From the NCBI GenBank assembly GCA_958296225.1, contig OY282456.1, positions 1,674,001-1,738,000 of the forward strand: DNA of 64,000 bases, read 5' to 3'. Both the position numbers and the translations under genes were made by a program. The notes beneath the pieces were generated by a model. It was given only the letters and a program-made list of their open reading frames with translations, was not told the origin of the DNA and did not search any database. This DNA comes from an uncultured Dehalococcoidia bacterium (GTDB lineage Bacteria > Chloroflexota > Dehalococcoidia > Lucifugimonadales > UBA3495). Of this stretch, positions 1-7,708 are shown in pieces; within the stretch, counting starts at the first letter, position 1; the number at the start of each line of letters is the position of its first letter.

Positions 1-19
1 GCCAGTGCCTTCCCCAAAT

Positions 20-63
20 CATTAAAGCCCTCTCCCCTTGTGGCAGAGGATTGGGAGAGGGGT
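20..63. repeat. Dispersed GC-rich hairpin repeat, copy A
   Basis: A pyrimidine-rich block (CCCTCTCCCC) is followed by its near complement (GGGAGAGGGG), so the segment can fold into a hairpin. The same element, including the preceding CATTAAAG, recurs at 48087-48131. It lies outside genes in both places and looks like a short REP-type intergenic repeat. Function unknown. Confidence 0.6.
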
Positions 64-107
64 ATCAATCCCGCCCCCCCGCCAATCCCCCGTCCCATCG
101 GAAAAAC

Positions 108-903
108 CCTGTCCATCCCTGTAAAAACTCCGACTCAACCCCATCCGGAGCGCAACTATGGGCACCGTTCCCCACCACCAGGCCCAGGCCCGGCGTTTCC
201 TCAAGCTGGCCCGCGCCGACCTCAACGCCGGCCACGGCCCCCGCGCCGCCAACGCTCTGGCCCGCGCCTCCTCCCACGCCGTCACCGCGGCCGTCCGCCA
301 TTGGAACCCGACCTTGCGTCCCACCCGCCGCAAGCTGACCAACGCCCTCTTCGCCCTGGCCTTCGCCGGGCAAGTCACCCATGGCGGCGTCCGCACCTTC
401 CGCCAAATCTACCGGCTGCCCGCCGCCGTCGCCGCCGTCGCTGATAGCCGCGCCATACATCGGATGCTGCGTCGTGCCCGCAATCGCGTCTCTGCCCTGC
501 TCCGCTCCGTGGCCCAGGCCATCGCCGGTCGGCCCGCTGGCGCCCGCCCGCGCCAACCTTCCCTTATCCAGACTCCGCAGGGCCCCATCGACCCGGCATC
601 CCTCACCACCCTGGCCGCCATCCGTTCCCTCCCCGGCTTCGCCGCCGTCGCCCAAGCCAACAACCTGACCCGCCTCGCCGTCGCCAAACGGCCCGACCCC
701 CACGGTTTCTACCGGCTCGGCTGCGACCCTCGCCCCTGCGCCTGCCACCCCCAAACCGGAGCAATGCCCGGCGACGCCAACACCTGCACCCTCTCCCCCC
801 TCTGGCAGCAAGCCCTCGAACAAGCCTACGGCGTAAAGTTCCCAACCAAACTCACCCTGCTCCCCCGCTAACCTCTAATAATCCTGTCCATCCCTGTAAA
901 AAA
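108..903. repeat. Short direct repeats flanking the first gene
   Basis: The 20-base motif CCTGTCCATCCCTGTAAAAA occurs at 108-127 and again at 883-903 (with one extra A). Both are followed by similar sequence (ACTCCGACTC versus ACGGACTCCA). The copies sit about 30 bases before and 12 bases after the 158-871 gene. A diverged relative lies at 15148-15170 near the start of an LRR gene. This could be a generic intergenic repeat or the edge of a small transferred cassette. Confidence 0.5.
158..871 (+). CDS. Hypothetical protein, possible HEPN-like N-terminus
   Basis: A 237-residue, Ala/Arg-rich basic protein that I do not recognise. Residues about 8-50 form an amphipathic Ala-rich helical stretch (FLKLARADLNAGHGPRAANA) loosely resembling HEPN helical bundles. 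The C-terminal third has three clustered cysteines around CDPRPCACHP that could bind a metal, and no membrane segment is visible. The ATG follows CCGGAGCGCAACT, a plausible weak ribosome site. It stands alone between short direct repeats and upstream of an unrelated oxidoreductase with its own promoter. Several overlapping frames are also open because of the high GC, so the coding call rests on the strand-specific domain-like start and stop placement. Confidence 0.55.
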   Translation: MGTVPHHQAQARRFLKLARADLNAGHGPRAANALARASSHAVTAAVRHWNPTLRPTRRKLTNALFALAFAGQVTHGGVRTFRQIYRLPAAVAAVADSRAIHRMLRRARNRVSALLRSVAQAIAGRPAGARPRQPSLIQTPQGPIDPASLTTLAAIRSLPGFAAVAQANNLTRLAVAKRPDPHGFYRLGCDPRPCACHPQTGAMPGDANTCTLSPLWQQALEQAYGVKFPTKLTLLPR

Positions 904-1049
904 CGGACTCCAACCACCCGAATTCCAACGCAGCCACCCTGTCGGGTAGCGTTCCGCCGGGGCCAGCGCTGCCCATTGCCCGCCCGCTCAGCGGCGTCCT
1001 TGCGCCGGGATGATGCAAGCCGGGCGCGGCGCCGGGCCAGCGCCTGTTT

Positions 1050-1078
1050 TTGACCCGCCGCACCGCTTGACATATAAT
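1050..1078 (+). promoter_or_regulatory. Sigma70-type promoter for the oxidoreductase
   Basis: TTGACC (1050-1055) is followed after exactly 17 bases by a perfect TATAAT (1073-1078). The start codon of the next gene is at 1146, with AAGGAGG at 1132-1138. Confidence 0.75.
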
Positions 1079-1145
1079 CGCTTGCGCCGCGCCGCTGCTT
1101 ACAATTCTGCCGGCGCCGCCTGGGTATCGCCAAGGAGGTACTACT

Positions 1146-2180
1146 GTGGCCATCGAATCCGTCCGCGTCGGGCTTATCGGCGCCGGCCGTAACACCCGTG
1201 ACCGGCACATCCCCGGTTTCAACAGCACCCCCGGCGTCGAAATCGGCGCCGTCGCCAACCGTTCCCGCGAGTCGGGCCAGCGCGTCGCCGACGCCTACAA
1301 CATCCCCACCGTGTACGATAACTGGGAGGAACTGCTGGCAGACGAAAGCCTGGATGCCGTCTGCATCGGAACCTGGCCCTATATGCACCGCACCTTAACC
1401 CTGGCCTCCCTGGCCGCCGGCAAGCACGTCCTTTGCGAAGCGCGGATGGCAATGTCGGCCTCCGAGGCCCATGAGATGCTGGCCGTATCCCAAGCCGCGC
1501 CCGGCCTGGTGGCCCAGATTGTGCCCTCCCCGATGACTTTCGGCATTGATGACCTGCTTATCCGGCTGATTTCCGAAGGATTTTTGGGCGACCTGGTGTC
1601 CGTAGAAATCCAGTCCCTCACCGGGTTTGCCGACCGGGATTCCACCATGCACTGGCGGCAGGACCGGGATTTGAGCGGTTTCAACATCCTGAATATGGGC
1701 ATCTGGTACGAGGCGATGATTCGCTGGGTGGGCCGCGCTACCCAGGTAACGGCGATGAGCCAAATCACCGTGCCCCACCGCAAGGATGACGACGGCAACT
1801 GGCGCTCCATAACCATCCCCGACACCGTGAATATTCTGGCCCGCCTGGCCAACGGCGCCAACGCCCACCTGCGCTTCAGCGCCTGCGCCGGCCTCTCCCC
1901 CGGCAACTCCGTGTGGCTCTACGGCACCGACGGCACCATCCACGTGGACAACCAGTTCCGCGTCCTCGGCGGCAAGCGCGGCGATTCCGAATTGCAGGAA
2001 ATCGCCAACCCGCCGGAAAGCCGCTACTCCTGGTCAGTCGAGCAGGAATTCATCGCATCCGTCCGCGACGGCGCGCCGGTAATGCGAACCCCCTTCAACA
2101 TCGGCGTCCACTATATGGAGTTCACCGAGGCCGTGACGGTGAGCGCGCAAACCGGGGAAGCGGTGTACCTGCCAATGTAA
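1146..2180 (+). CDS. Gfo/Idh/MocA family NAD(P)-dependent oxidoreductase
   Basis: 344 residues. The N-terminal Rossmann fold opens with the dinucleotide-binding pattern GLIGAGRNTRDRHIPG (residues ~9-24), and GKHVLCEARMAMSASEA near residue 95 matches the family's EKP-like motif region with R in place of K/P. The C-terminal half is the alpha/beta substrate domain of the family. Members oxidise or reduce sugars, inositols and related polyols in the cytoplasm; the substrate cannot be read from sequence. It starts at GTG 1146, because AAGGAGG lies 7 bases upstream and a strong promoter sits at 1050-1078. Its stop codon coincides with the left edge of the tandem duplication that follows. Confidence 0.85.
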   Translation: MAIESVRVGLIGAGRNTRDRHIPGFNSTPGVEIGAVANRSRESGQRVADAYNIPTVYDNWEELLADESLDAVCIGTWPYMHRTLTLASLAAGKHVLCEARMAMSASEAHEMLAVSQAAPGLVAQIVPSPMTFGIDDLLIRLISEGFLGDLVSVEIQSLTGFADRDSTMHWRQDRDLSGFNILNMGIWYEAMIRWVGRATQVTAMSQITVPHRKDDDGNWRSITIPDTVNILARLANGANAHLRFSACAGLSPGNSVWLYGTDGTIHVDNQFRVLGGKRGDSELQEIANPPESRYSWSVEQEFIASVRDGAPVMRTPFNIGVHYMEFTEAVTVSAQTGEAVYLPM

Positions 2181-2239
2181 AACCGGCGCATTGACGCAGC
2201 GACGGGCCGGGGCAACTCTTGTGGCTGCCCCGTACCGTG

Positions 2240-2662
2240 TCAGGCGGCGTCATCGAGTTCACCATTCAGAAAGTCCTCGACTTCCGGCGTGAACGGCAAC
2301 GATACAATGCCGGTCGCCTCATCCCGCACTCCGAATCGCTGCCGGGCCTCATTCAGCCGACGATTGTAAAGCCGGCGCCCTTCGGCGCGGGCTTTGGCCA
2401 ACGCCCTGGCCCGCGCCGCCCTTCTGATTTCCATTTTGTCTTCAAACATCTTTCGCGCCTCGTCAATCAAGCCGGCTATCGGTATCACAAGGGCCCAGTA
2501 CAGCCGCGTCACCGCAGTCTCAAAGCACCGGAATGCCACGGCCTCCGACCCTTTGAATACCTCCAGGACGGCCAGACAGCAGCACCCAACCAGGGTAAAA
2601 CCGACAATCTGCCACCAGATTCCGCGGTCGGGCAGTTTGCCCAGCAAATCCGACGCTCTCAT
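2240..2662 (-). CDS. Small membrane protein with charged C-terminal helix (intact copy)
   Basis: 140 residues, family not recognised. Two hydrophobic segments are visible (about 16-36, IVGFTLVGCCCLAVLEV, and 53-70, LYWALVIPIAGLIDEA). A strongly basic/acidic helical region follows from residue ~72 (MFEDKMEIRRAARARALAKA), likely a cytoplasmic coiled coil. The tail EVEDFLNGELDDAA is acidic. It is the intact member of a tandem pair; the copy at 2735-3156 has lost its reading frame near the C-terminus. The ATG at 2662 may be followed by a second usable start, since TTACAAT overlaps it and could be a -10 element. Confidence 0.65.
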   Translation of the reverse strand: MRASDLLGKLPDRGIWWQIVGFTLVGCCCLAVLEVFKGSEAVAFRCFETAVTRLYWALVIPIAGLIDEARKMFEDKMEIRRAARARALAKARAEGRRLYNRRLNEARQRFGVRDEATGIVSLPFTPEVEDFLNGELDDAA

Positions 2663-2734
2663 TGTAACAATGTAAAACCGGCGAATGAAGCAACGACCGA
2701 TAGAGGCAACCCTTGTGGTTCCCCCTGTCGCGCA

Positions 2735-3156
2735 TCAGACAGCATCCTCCGGTTCACCGCGCAAGAAATCCTCAACCTCCGGCGTCAATAACAACGTTAG
2801 CGACCCGTCGATTCATCGCGCACGCCAAAACGCCGTTTCGCCTCTTCCATCCGGCCGTTATAACGCCGGCGCTCGTCGGCGCGCGCTTTAGTCAGCGCCT
2901 TGGCCCGCGCCGCCCTTCTGATTTCCATTTTGTCTTCAAACATCTTTCGCGCCTCGTCAATCAAGCCGGCTATCGGTATCACAAGGGCCCAGTACAGCCG
3001 CGTCACCGCAGTCTCAAAGCACCGGAATGCCACAGCCTCCGACCCTTTGAATACCTCCAGGACTGCCAGACAGCAGCGCCCAACCAGGGTAAAACCGGCA
3101 ATCTGCCACCAGATTCCGCGGTCGGGCAGTTTGCCCAGCATATCCGACGCTCGCAT
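2735..3156 (-). pseudogene. Duplicated membrane-protein gene with C-terminal frameshift
   Basis: The first 119 residues (3156 down to 2797) are almost identical to the neighbouring intact copy, with both membrane segments and the charged helix. After FGVRDESTGR the frame hits TAA. The missing tail (TPEVEDFLRGEPEDAV, then TGA at 2737-2735) is still readable in another frame. Alignment with copy 1 shows a net one-base loss just after the GATGAATCGACGGG segment. A truncated 119-residue protein could still be made and still contains the membrane part, so this may be a shortened functional variant rather than a dead gene. Confidence 0.75.
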
Positions 3157-3192
3157 TGTAACATCGCAACATTCTGGCGGTAGTTTTGCCGG

Positions 3193-3735
3193 CTACCGGT
3201 CCACCAAACAGGCAATCACCTGCGGCGCGGCCACCGCCGCCCGTTCCGACAGTTCGGCGTCGGTGAGCGTAACGATGGGGTGCTCAATCACCGCCAACCC
3301 GTACTCCGGGTCGCCTCGCATCCGCGACATCGCGCGCGCTTGGCTGATAAAGGGCCGGGTGGTCAAAACGGTGGACGGGATGCCCAGCAACTCGGTTTCC
3401 ATTGCGTCGTGCACACTGCACGCCGTGCAGGACCCTCATTCCGCCGTAGCGTGTATCGCCACGTCAACCCGGCGCGCCGTCTCCCGCAAATCCTCAATGC
3501 GCGCCGGCCACTGCCAGCCGCCCTTGTTGTGCTCCACCGTGCCGGCGATGTCGTACCGCTCCCCGATGATGGCGGCGATGCGCCGCAGCAAGTCTTCGGA
3601 ATGGGGCTTGTTGTTGGAAAACAGCCCAATCACCTTCCCGTCCAGCGTAGCCGCCCGCTGCGCCAGCCGTGACGGCGCCGCCGGCGAATCATCCCGCGGG
3701 TCCAGCGTGATGATGGATGCAGTTACGGTTGTCAT
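3193..3735 (-). CDS. UGSC-family selenoprotein (in-frame UGA = Sec100)
   Basis: Read as two ORFs this looks like a 99-residue protein ending at TGA (3438-3436) and an orphan downstream piece. Reading the TGA as selenocysteine gives one 180-residue protein whose centre is AIHATAE-U-GSCTACSVHD. This is the U/C-GSC motif that names the UGSC (seleno)protein family, followed by the family-typical region ETELLGIPSTVL and a C-terminal HP motif (VIEHPIV). The frame stays open for 80 codons after the TGA, and a 6-bp perfect hairpin lies 13 bases downstream of it. AAGGAG sits 8 bases before the ATG, and a TATAAT (-10-like) lies at about 3772-3777. The biochemical reaction of the family is not settled; a redox-active Sec site is inferred. 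Confidence 0.88.
3408..3422 (-). promoter_or_regulatory. Candidate bacterial SECIS hairpin
   Basis: On the minus strand, starting 13 bases after the UGA, CGTGCA-GTG-TGCACG forms a perfect 6-bp stem with a 3-base loop beginning with G. The loop lies 19-21 bases after the UGA, within the spacing described for bacterial SelB-recognised SECIS elements. A competing hairpin (CTGCAC-GGC-GTGCAG) overlaps it and is closer to the UGA than is usual. Confidence 0.6.
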
Positions 3736-3768
3736 AGTGCGCTCTCCTTGTGATTCGGATGGTGGGGA

Positions 3769-4059
3769 TTATACGCCAGGATTGCCATATAGCTGCCATT
3801 GCGGGTTACGGGGCGGCAGCGTTCCGATTTTAAGTATTTGAATGTTCCGCCGGTACTCCCGCAGCAAGTGGCAATGGCAGAGCTGGCAGGGCGCTTGCCG
3901 GCCATAGACTATTGGGGTGCCCGCAGCGATGGCCGCATCCCCGTCGTTCATAATGAGCAACCGAGCCGGCCGGCTCGAAATTTCCCAACGAAGGTGACGC
4001 CACCACCGTAGCGCAACACTGGCCGGCAATGCCATAATGAACTTGCCGTTGACCAACAA
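3769..4059 (-). pseudogene. Transposase remnant (mutator/ISL3-like)
   Basis: The minus-strand frame reads MNDGDAAIAAGTPIVYGRQ, then CQLCHCHLLREYRRNI. A D-G-D-A-I followed by a C-x2-C-x-H-x-L-R pattern resembles the DDE-transposase core (QRCxFHxLR) of mutator/ISL3-type elements. Only about 90 codons survive and no ends or flanking repeats are visible. The motif region recurs at 38885-38953, so both are probably decayed copies of one element. Bases 4060-4257 between this and the next promoter contain nothing I can identify. Confidence 0.4.
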
Positions 4060-4257
4060 CGGCGCCGGTCACTACCGGCCAACGGAGCGGCCGGCTTGCT
4101 AACCAGGGCCACACTGGGTTGCCACGCCAAAGCGACGAATTACCTCACCGGATAAACCGCCGTAATCCGGCAGATTCCTACGGATTTCGTAAAACAATCA
4201 GCTGGCTGTCCGGGTGCCGCCTGTTTTGGCACGGGCCTACCGGACGAAAAGGCAGGC

Positions 4258-4286
4258 TTGACAGAGTTGGTATTGCCAGTTATGAT
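4258..4286 (+). promoter_or_regulatory. Near-consensus sigma70 promoter
   Basis: TTGACA (4258-4263), a 17-base spacer and TATGAT (4281-4286) form one of the best promoter matches in the window. The expected start of transcription is near 4293, giving a ~48-base leader before the small gene at 4341. Confidence 0.8.
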
Positions 4287-4340
4287 AAATACAATCGCAG
4301 TGAGTGATACAACTCAAATCCAGCAGGGGAGGAAGCAACG

Positions 4341-4562
4341 ATGGTTACTGTCAACGAGCGGCCAATCAACGCAGAGATTGACCGGCGCCCCGGGTTGCTT
4401 AACGAATGGGTTGAGCAGGATATGGCCGACATTCTCACCGAATACGGCGCCCGCATGGAAGACATCGCGCCGGAGCGGGTTCGCCACATCCCGGCGCCCA
4501 GCTTCGCCTACGGCATCCCCATGGCCGGCGTGCGCTACTACACCTACGTTCCGGAGCGTTAG
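4341..4562 (+). CDS. Small protein of unknown function, monocistronic
   Basis: 73 residues, no family recognised. It is acidic in the middle (EQDMADILTEYG) and ends in a Tyr-rich tail (GVRYYTYVPER). No signal peptide, membrane helix or cysteines are present, so it is probably a soluble cytoplasmic protein. AGGGGAGGAAG lies 6 bases before the ATG, a strong ribosome site. A near-consensus promoter 50 bases upstream and a perfect intrinsic terminator 35 bases downstream mark it as a stand-alone, probably well-expressed gene. A dual role of the transcript as an RNA cannot be excluded. Confidence 0.7.
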   Translation: MVTVNERPINAEIDRRPGLLNEWVEQDMADILTEYGARMEDIAPERVRHIPAPSFAYGIPMAGVRYYTYVPER

Positions 4563-4596
4563 CGCGGCAGGCTGAAACTGCGCGGCAGCACGAGCA

Positions 4597-4625
4597 GGGC
4601 CGGGGAATTTCCCCGGCCCGTTTTT
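4597..4625 (+). terminator. Intrinsic terminator of the 73-residue gene
   Basis: GGGCCGGGG-AATTT-CCCCGGCCC (4597-4619) is a perfect 9-bp stem that can extend by an A-T pair, followed by GTTTTT. Confidence 0.85.
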
Positions 4626-4692
4626 CATGGCTGGCGGCAGCGGATAATCTCTCGCATTGCTGCCGCCAATAACCGGCCGCCAATGCGAATTG

Positions 4693-5916
4693 CTAATCCC
4701 CGGCGTACCCCCGGTTGCCAATCTCGGCCTCCATGTGGGCGCGAATGGCAATCAGGGCGGCCGCGCCCTCGCCGACGGCGGCGGCAACCTGCTTGGTGCT
4801 GCCGGCGCGGGCGTCGCCGGCGGCGAATATGCCGTGCCGGCTGGTCTCCATACCCACGCCGGTTTTGATGAAACCGCGCTCGTCCAGCTCCACGGCGTCG
4901 GCAAGAAAGCCGGTGTTGGGGTCCAGGCCGATGAATACGAACACGCCGGCCGGGTGCAACTCTTCCTGCCGGCCGGTGTTGACATCCTCCACCAGCACGG
5001 ATGACAGTTTGCCGTGGCCGCGGAACTCGCGGACGGTGGTGTTCAGGCGAATGTCCATTTGCGGATGGGACGCCGCCTTGTCCTGCAACACCTGGCTGGC
5101 CCGCAGCCGGCCGCCGACCTCCAGCACGGTTACGTGGGACGCGAACCGGGTCAGGAACAATCCTTCCTCAATGCCGCTGTTGCCGCCGCCGACTACCAGC
5201 GCCGGCAAATCACGGTAAAAAGGCCCGTCGCAAGTGGCGCAAAAATGCACGCCGGCGCCAATAAAGTCATCCTCTCCGGGGACGTTCAGACGGCGATAGC
5301 GCGTGCCGGGCGCCAGCAGCGCCGCCGGGGCGCGGTATTCCGGGCCGGATTCGGTGGCTACGGTGTGGACGCCGTTCCCGGCAGCGCCGGCATTGATACG
5401 GCTGACGGTCTGGGCGATGAGCAGCTCGACGCCGAACCGCTCCGCCTGCTCCCGCATCCGGTCGGCCAGGTCAGCCCCGGAGACGCCCTGGGGGAACCCC
5501 GGATAGTTGTCGATGCGCTCGGTGGCGCCGGCCTGCCCGCCGATGCCGCCGCGCTCGATAACCAGCGTGTCCATACCCTCGCGGGCGGCATAGATGGCGG
5601 CGGTCAGCCCCGCCGGGCCGCCGCCCACGATTATCAGGTCATAGTAAGAACGGCTGGCCTGCGGGATGATACCCAGCCGCGCCGCCAATTCGGCGTTGGT
5701 CGGCTCAACCAGAATGGGGCCGCCGTCGTCAAAGACGATGGTGGGAATAATCCGGCGGCCGTGGTTCAGTTCCTCGACGATGCGCCGGGCTGCCACGTCC
5801 TGCTCAATGTCAACCCACTGGTAGGGGATGCGATGCTCAGCAAGGAACTGCTTGGAGCGGCGGCAGTCCGGGCACCACAGGGCGCCATAGACGGTGAGAT
5901 TGGGGAAAGCAGGCAT
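4693..5916 (-). CDS. Glutaredoxin-thioredoxin reductase fusion
   Basis: 407 residues. Residues 1-80 are a glutaredoxin-like domain (VYGALWCPDCRRSKQFL, CxxC at ~15-18; cis-Pro region IIPTIVFDDG). Residues ~90-400 are a low-molecular-weight thioredoxin reductase: FAD-binding GGGPAGLTAA, redox motif HFCATCDGPFY (CxxC), NADPH-binding GGGNSG and the C-terminal GIFAAGDAR. The fusion would pass electrons from NAD(P)H through the flavin and CATC pair to its own glutaredoxin CPDC. It is a single-gene transcription unit, and its promoter places the transcript start at or next to the ATG, implying a leaderless mRNA. Both active sites are ordinary cysteines, unlike the two selenoproteins nearby. Confidence 0.92.
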   Translation of the reverse strand: MPAFPNLTVYGALWCPDCRRSKQFLAEHRIPYQWVDIEQDVAARRIVEELNHGRRIIPTIVFDDGGPILVEPTNAELAARLGIIPQASRSYYDLIIVGGGPAGLTAAIYAAREGMDTLVIERGGIGGQAGATERIDNYPGFPQGVSGADLADRMREQAERFGVELLIAQTVSRINAGAAGNGVHTVATESGPEYRAPAALLAPGTRYRRLNVPGEDDFIGAGVHFCATCDGPFYRDLPALVVGGGNSGIEEGLFLTRFASHVTVLEVGGRLRASQVLQDKAASHPQMDIRLNTTVREFRGHGKLSSVLVEDVNTGRQEELHPAGVFVFIGLDPNTGFLADAVELDERGFIKTGVGMETSRHGIFAAGDARAGSTKQVAAAVGEGAAALIAIRAHMEAEIGNRGYAGD

Positions 5917-5922
5917 GGCCGG

Positions 5923-5951
5923 ATTATACCCACTGCGCCGCCGGATGGCAA
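5923..5951 (-). promoter_or_regulatory. Promoter for the Grx-TrxR gene, probably leaderless
   Basis: On the minus strand TTGCCA (5951-5946), a 17-base spacer and a perfect TATAAT (5928-5923) are followed by only six bases (CCGGCC) before the ATG. Transcription should therefore begin at the start codon. Confidence 0.7.
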
Positions 5952-5979
5952 AACCGGGCTGCTAGTTGTATAGTATGCA

Positions 5980-7524
5980 GTGATGAGTAGCGATACGGAA
6001 AATGATGCACCTCCTCCCGCATTTAGCTGGCAAAAACACGCCCTCGTAGCAAAGGCGTTCAAGTTCGTATTCGCCGGGGCGCTCATCGCAGTAGCCTTCG
6101 CCGCCACCTACACCTCGTCCACGGACGCCTTTTCCGATGCCGATTTCCGGGAGATTCTGCTCTACGGCGGCGCAGTCAACGCCATCCTGCTGCTGGCCGC
6201 GCTGCTAATCCCCTCCCGGATACTAGCCAACGCGGCCCTCGCGCTAGTCGCGCTGGCCGGCGTTGCGACGGCTTACCTCATTCACACCGACCTTTTTCTG
6301 GGCCGAAACCCCGTCATCATCCTGCTGGTCCCCGCATCCTACATCGGCCTGTTCGTCGCCTTCAAGGTCATTGACGACCTCCGCTGGGGCGGCGCGGCCC
6401 TATCAGCGGCAACGCTGCTGGGCCTTGCGATAATCGCCGGCGGCCATTGGACATCCGGCGGTTCTGAGCCCCCCGTTACCGGGGATGTAACGAACATCCA
6501 GCACGTCACCTTCCGGGAAACGCCGAACCTGTACTTTATTTCCTTTGATGCCATTACTCCGCGCCCGCTGCTCAATAAGTATATGGACGTAGAAACCACC
6601 GAGTTCCACGACTTGTTTGATGCGCATTTCCGCCGCTTCATCAATTTCTTTGCCAACTCAGTCCGGACCACGCACTCCCTCAACACGCTTTTATCGCTGG
6701 ATGTTGATGTGTACACCTCGCAACGATATGAGTTAAACGCGAGAGGAGACGACCCCAACCCGTCCCTATTCTCAGGCCGGAATCCGAGTCCGCTACTCAA
6801 CATCCTTCACAAAAACGGCTATGAGACCACCTCAATCTACCACAACACCTACTTTGGCAATCGAAAAGGTCCTTATATTAACCACTACGTCATCTTTGAG
6901 GAACACATCGTTTGCAATCTGTTAGACGACTGGATACTAAACTGGGCTTTCTGGGGATACTGCCGCTTTTTTGACGGCAGCTACGATTGGGACAACCGGC
7001 TTACCGCCGAACGGGTTACGCAGGTGAATGCTAACGGCGGGCCTCAATTCATACTGGCACACTTGTACTCGCCGGGTCATACGGGCAAATCATTCCGCTA
7101 CGACAATGCAGAGCGACTCGAAAAATTTCGCGCCGATTACCTCAAGAAAAGCGCAAATGCGGCCAGCTATCTGGAACTAATCATCCGCCATCTGGACGAA
7201 AACGACCCCACTGCCATCCTGCTGGTGTACGGCGACCACGGCCCATTCCTATCCCAGGGGCAGGATTTCGCGGACAACCCTGAGTTTGTCTTCCAGGACA
7301 ATTACGGCATTCTGGGCGGCATCTATCCCCCGGATACGTGTTCCACTTGGTTTGACGAGGCATCCAGCAAGGGCTACCTGACAACCCTGGACGCCGTTCA
7401 CACCCTGCTCCGCTGCCTGTCCGGCGGAGAAAGCCCCTTCATCGAGCCAGTGCAGCAAACGACTTGGTATGGCCCGGTTCCGTGGGATGTAAAACTAGAC
7501 TACAAGGAGTTTCTGTATGAATGA
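5980..7524 (+). CDS. Membrane-anchored sulfatase/alkaline-phosphatase-fold protein
   Basis: 514 residues. The N-terminal ~160 residues contain about five hydrophobic helices (for example FKFVFAGALIAVAFAA and VIILLVPASYIGLFVAF). From residue ~180 the protein has an extracytoplasmic sulfatase-like domain. LYFISFDAITPR carries the first metal Asp and the likely nucleophile Thr, and ILLVYGDHGPF carries the D-H metal pair. The layout resembles phosphoethanolamine/phosphoglycerol transferases of lipid or glycan modification. It starts at GTG 5980 or ATG 5983 and overlaps the next gene by 8 bases, so the three genes to 9146 form an operon. Substrate unknown. Confidence 0.75.
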   Translation: MMSSDTENDAPPPAFSWQKHALVAKAFKFVFAGALIAVAFAATYTSSTDAFSDADFREILLYGGAVNAILLLAALLIPSRILANAALALVALAGVATAYLIHTDLFLGRNPVIILLVPASYIGLFVAFKVIDDLRWGGAALSAATLLGLAIIAGGHWTSGGSEPPVTGDVTNIQHVTFRETPNLYFISFDAITPRPLLNKYMDVETTEFHDLFDAHFRRFINFFANSVRTTHSLNTLLSLDVDVYTSQRYELNARGDDPNPSLFSGRNPSPLLNILHKNGYETTSIYHNTYFGNRKGPYINHYVIFEEHIVCNLLDDWILNWAFWGYCRFFDGSYDWDNRLTAERVTQVNANGGPQFILAHLYSPGHTGKSFRYDNAERLEKFRADYLKKSANAASYLELIIRHLDENDPTAILLVYGDHGPFLSQGQDFADNPEFVFQDNYGILGGIYPPDTCSTWFDEASSKGYLTTLDAVHTLLRCLSGGESPFIEPVQQTTWYGPVPWDVKLDYKEFLYE

Positions 7525-7708
7525 ACCAACAATCATCCTGCTGTACATCGACCCCGGCGCGGCGGGCTTCATCATCGTCACCGTGCTGGGGTTCATGGCG
7601 GCAATCGGGTACACGGCGCGCGCCTATTTCTACCGGATAAAGCAGCAAATCTTCGGAAAAGGACGGCCAGCGCCGGAGGACGACGCGCCGCCCCAACCGG
7701 ATGCGTAA
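7517..7708 (+). CDS. Mini membrane protein
   Basis: 63 residues with one membrane helix (LLYIDPGAAGFIIVTVLGFM, residues ~8-30). A basic segment RAYFYRIKQQIFGKGR and an acidic Pro-rich tail follow. Its ATG lies inside the upstream sulfatase-fold gene (8-base overlap; AAGGAG upstream), and its end overlaps the following methyltransferase gene by 8 bases. Such tight coupling suggests a small partner subunit of the sulfatase-fold enzyme or of the methyltransferase. No family name can be given. Confidence 0.7.
   Translation: MNEPTIILLYIDPGAAGFIIVTVLGFMAAIGYTARAYFYRIKQQIFGKGRPAPEDDAPPQPDA

Larger units (their letters stand above)
2174..3162. repeat. Tandem duplication of a ~495-bp unit
   Basis: Unit 1 (2174-2668) and unit 2 (2669-3162) align along their full length, starting with AATGTAAAACCGGCG and ending with the gene start and CATTGTAACA. 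Each carries one copy of the same small membrane-protein gene on the minus strand and a hairpin-like GGCAAC...TTGTGG...CCCC segment behind it. Unit 2 is one base shorter because of a frameshift in its gene. The left junction falls on the stop codon of the preceding oxidoreductase. Confidence 0.85.

Noticed and set aside
1071..1078. TTGACA directly abutting TATAAT at 1067-1078 as a promoter pair
   Set aside because: No spacer. The upstream TTGACC at 1050 gives the correct 17-base spacing.
3416..3429. The hairpin CTGCAC-GGC-GTGCAG as the SECIS of the UGSC gene
   Set aside because: Its loop is only about 12-14 bases after the UGA, closer than known elements; the next hairpin (3408-3422) fits better.
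5014..5973. A 319-codon plus-strand frame opposite the Grx-TrxR gene
   Set aside because: No domain; the minus strand has FAD, NADPH and two CxxC motifs.
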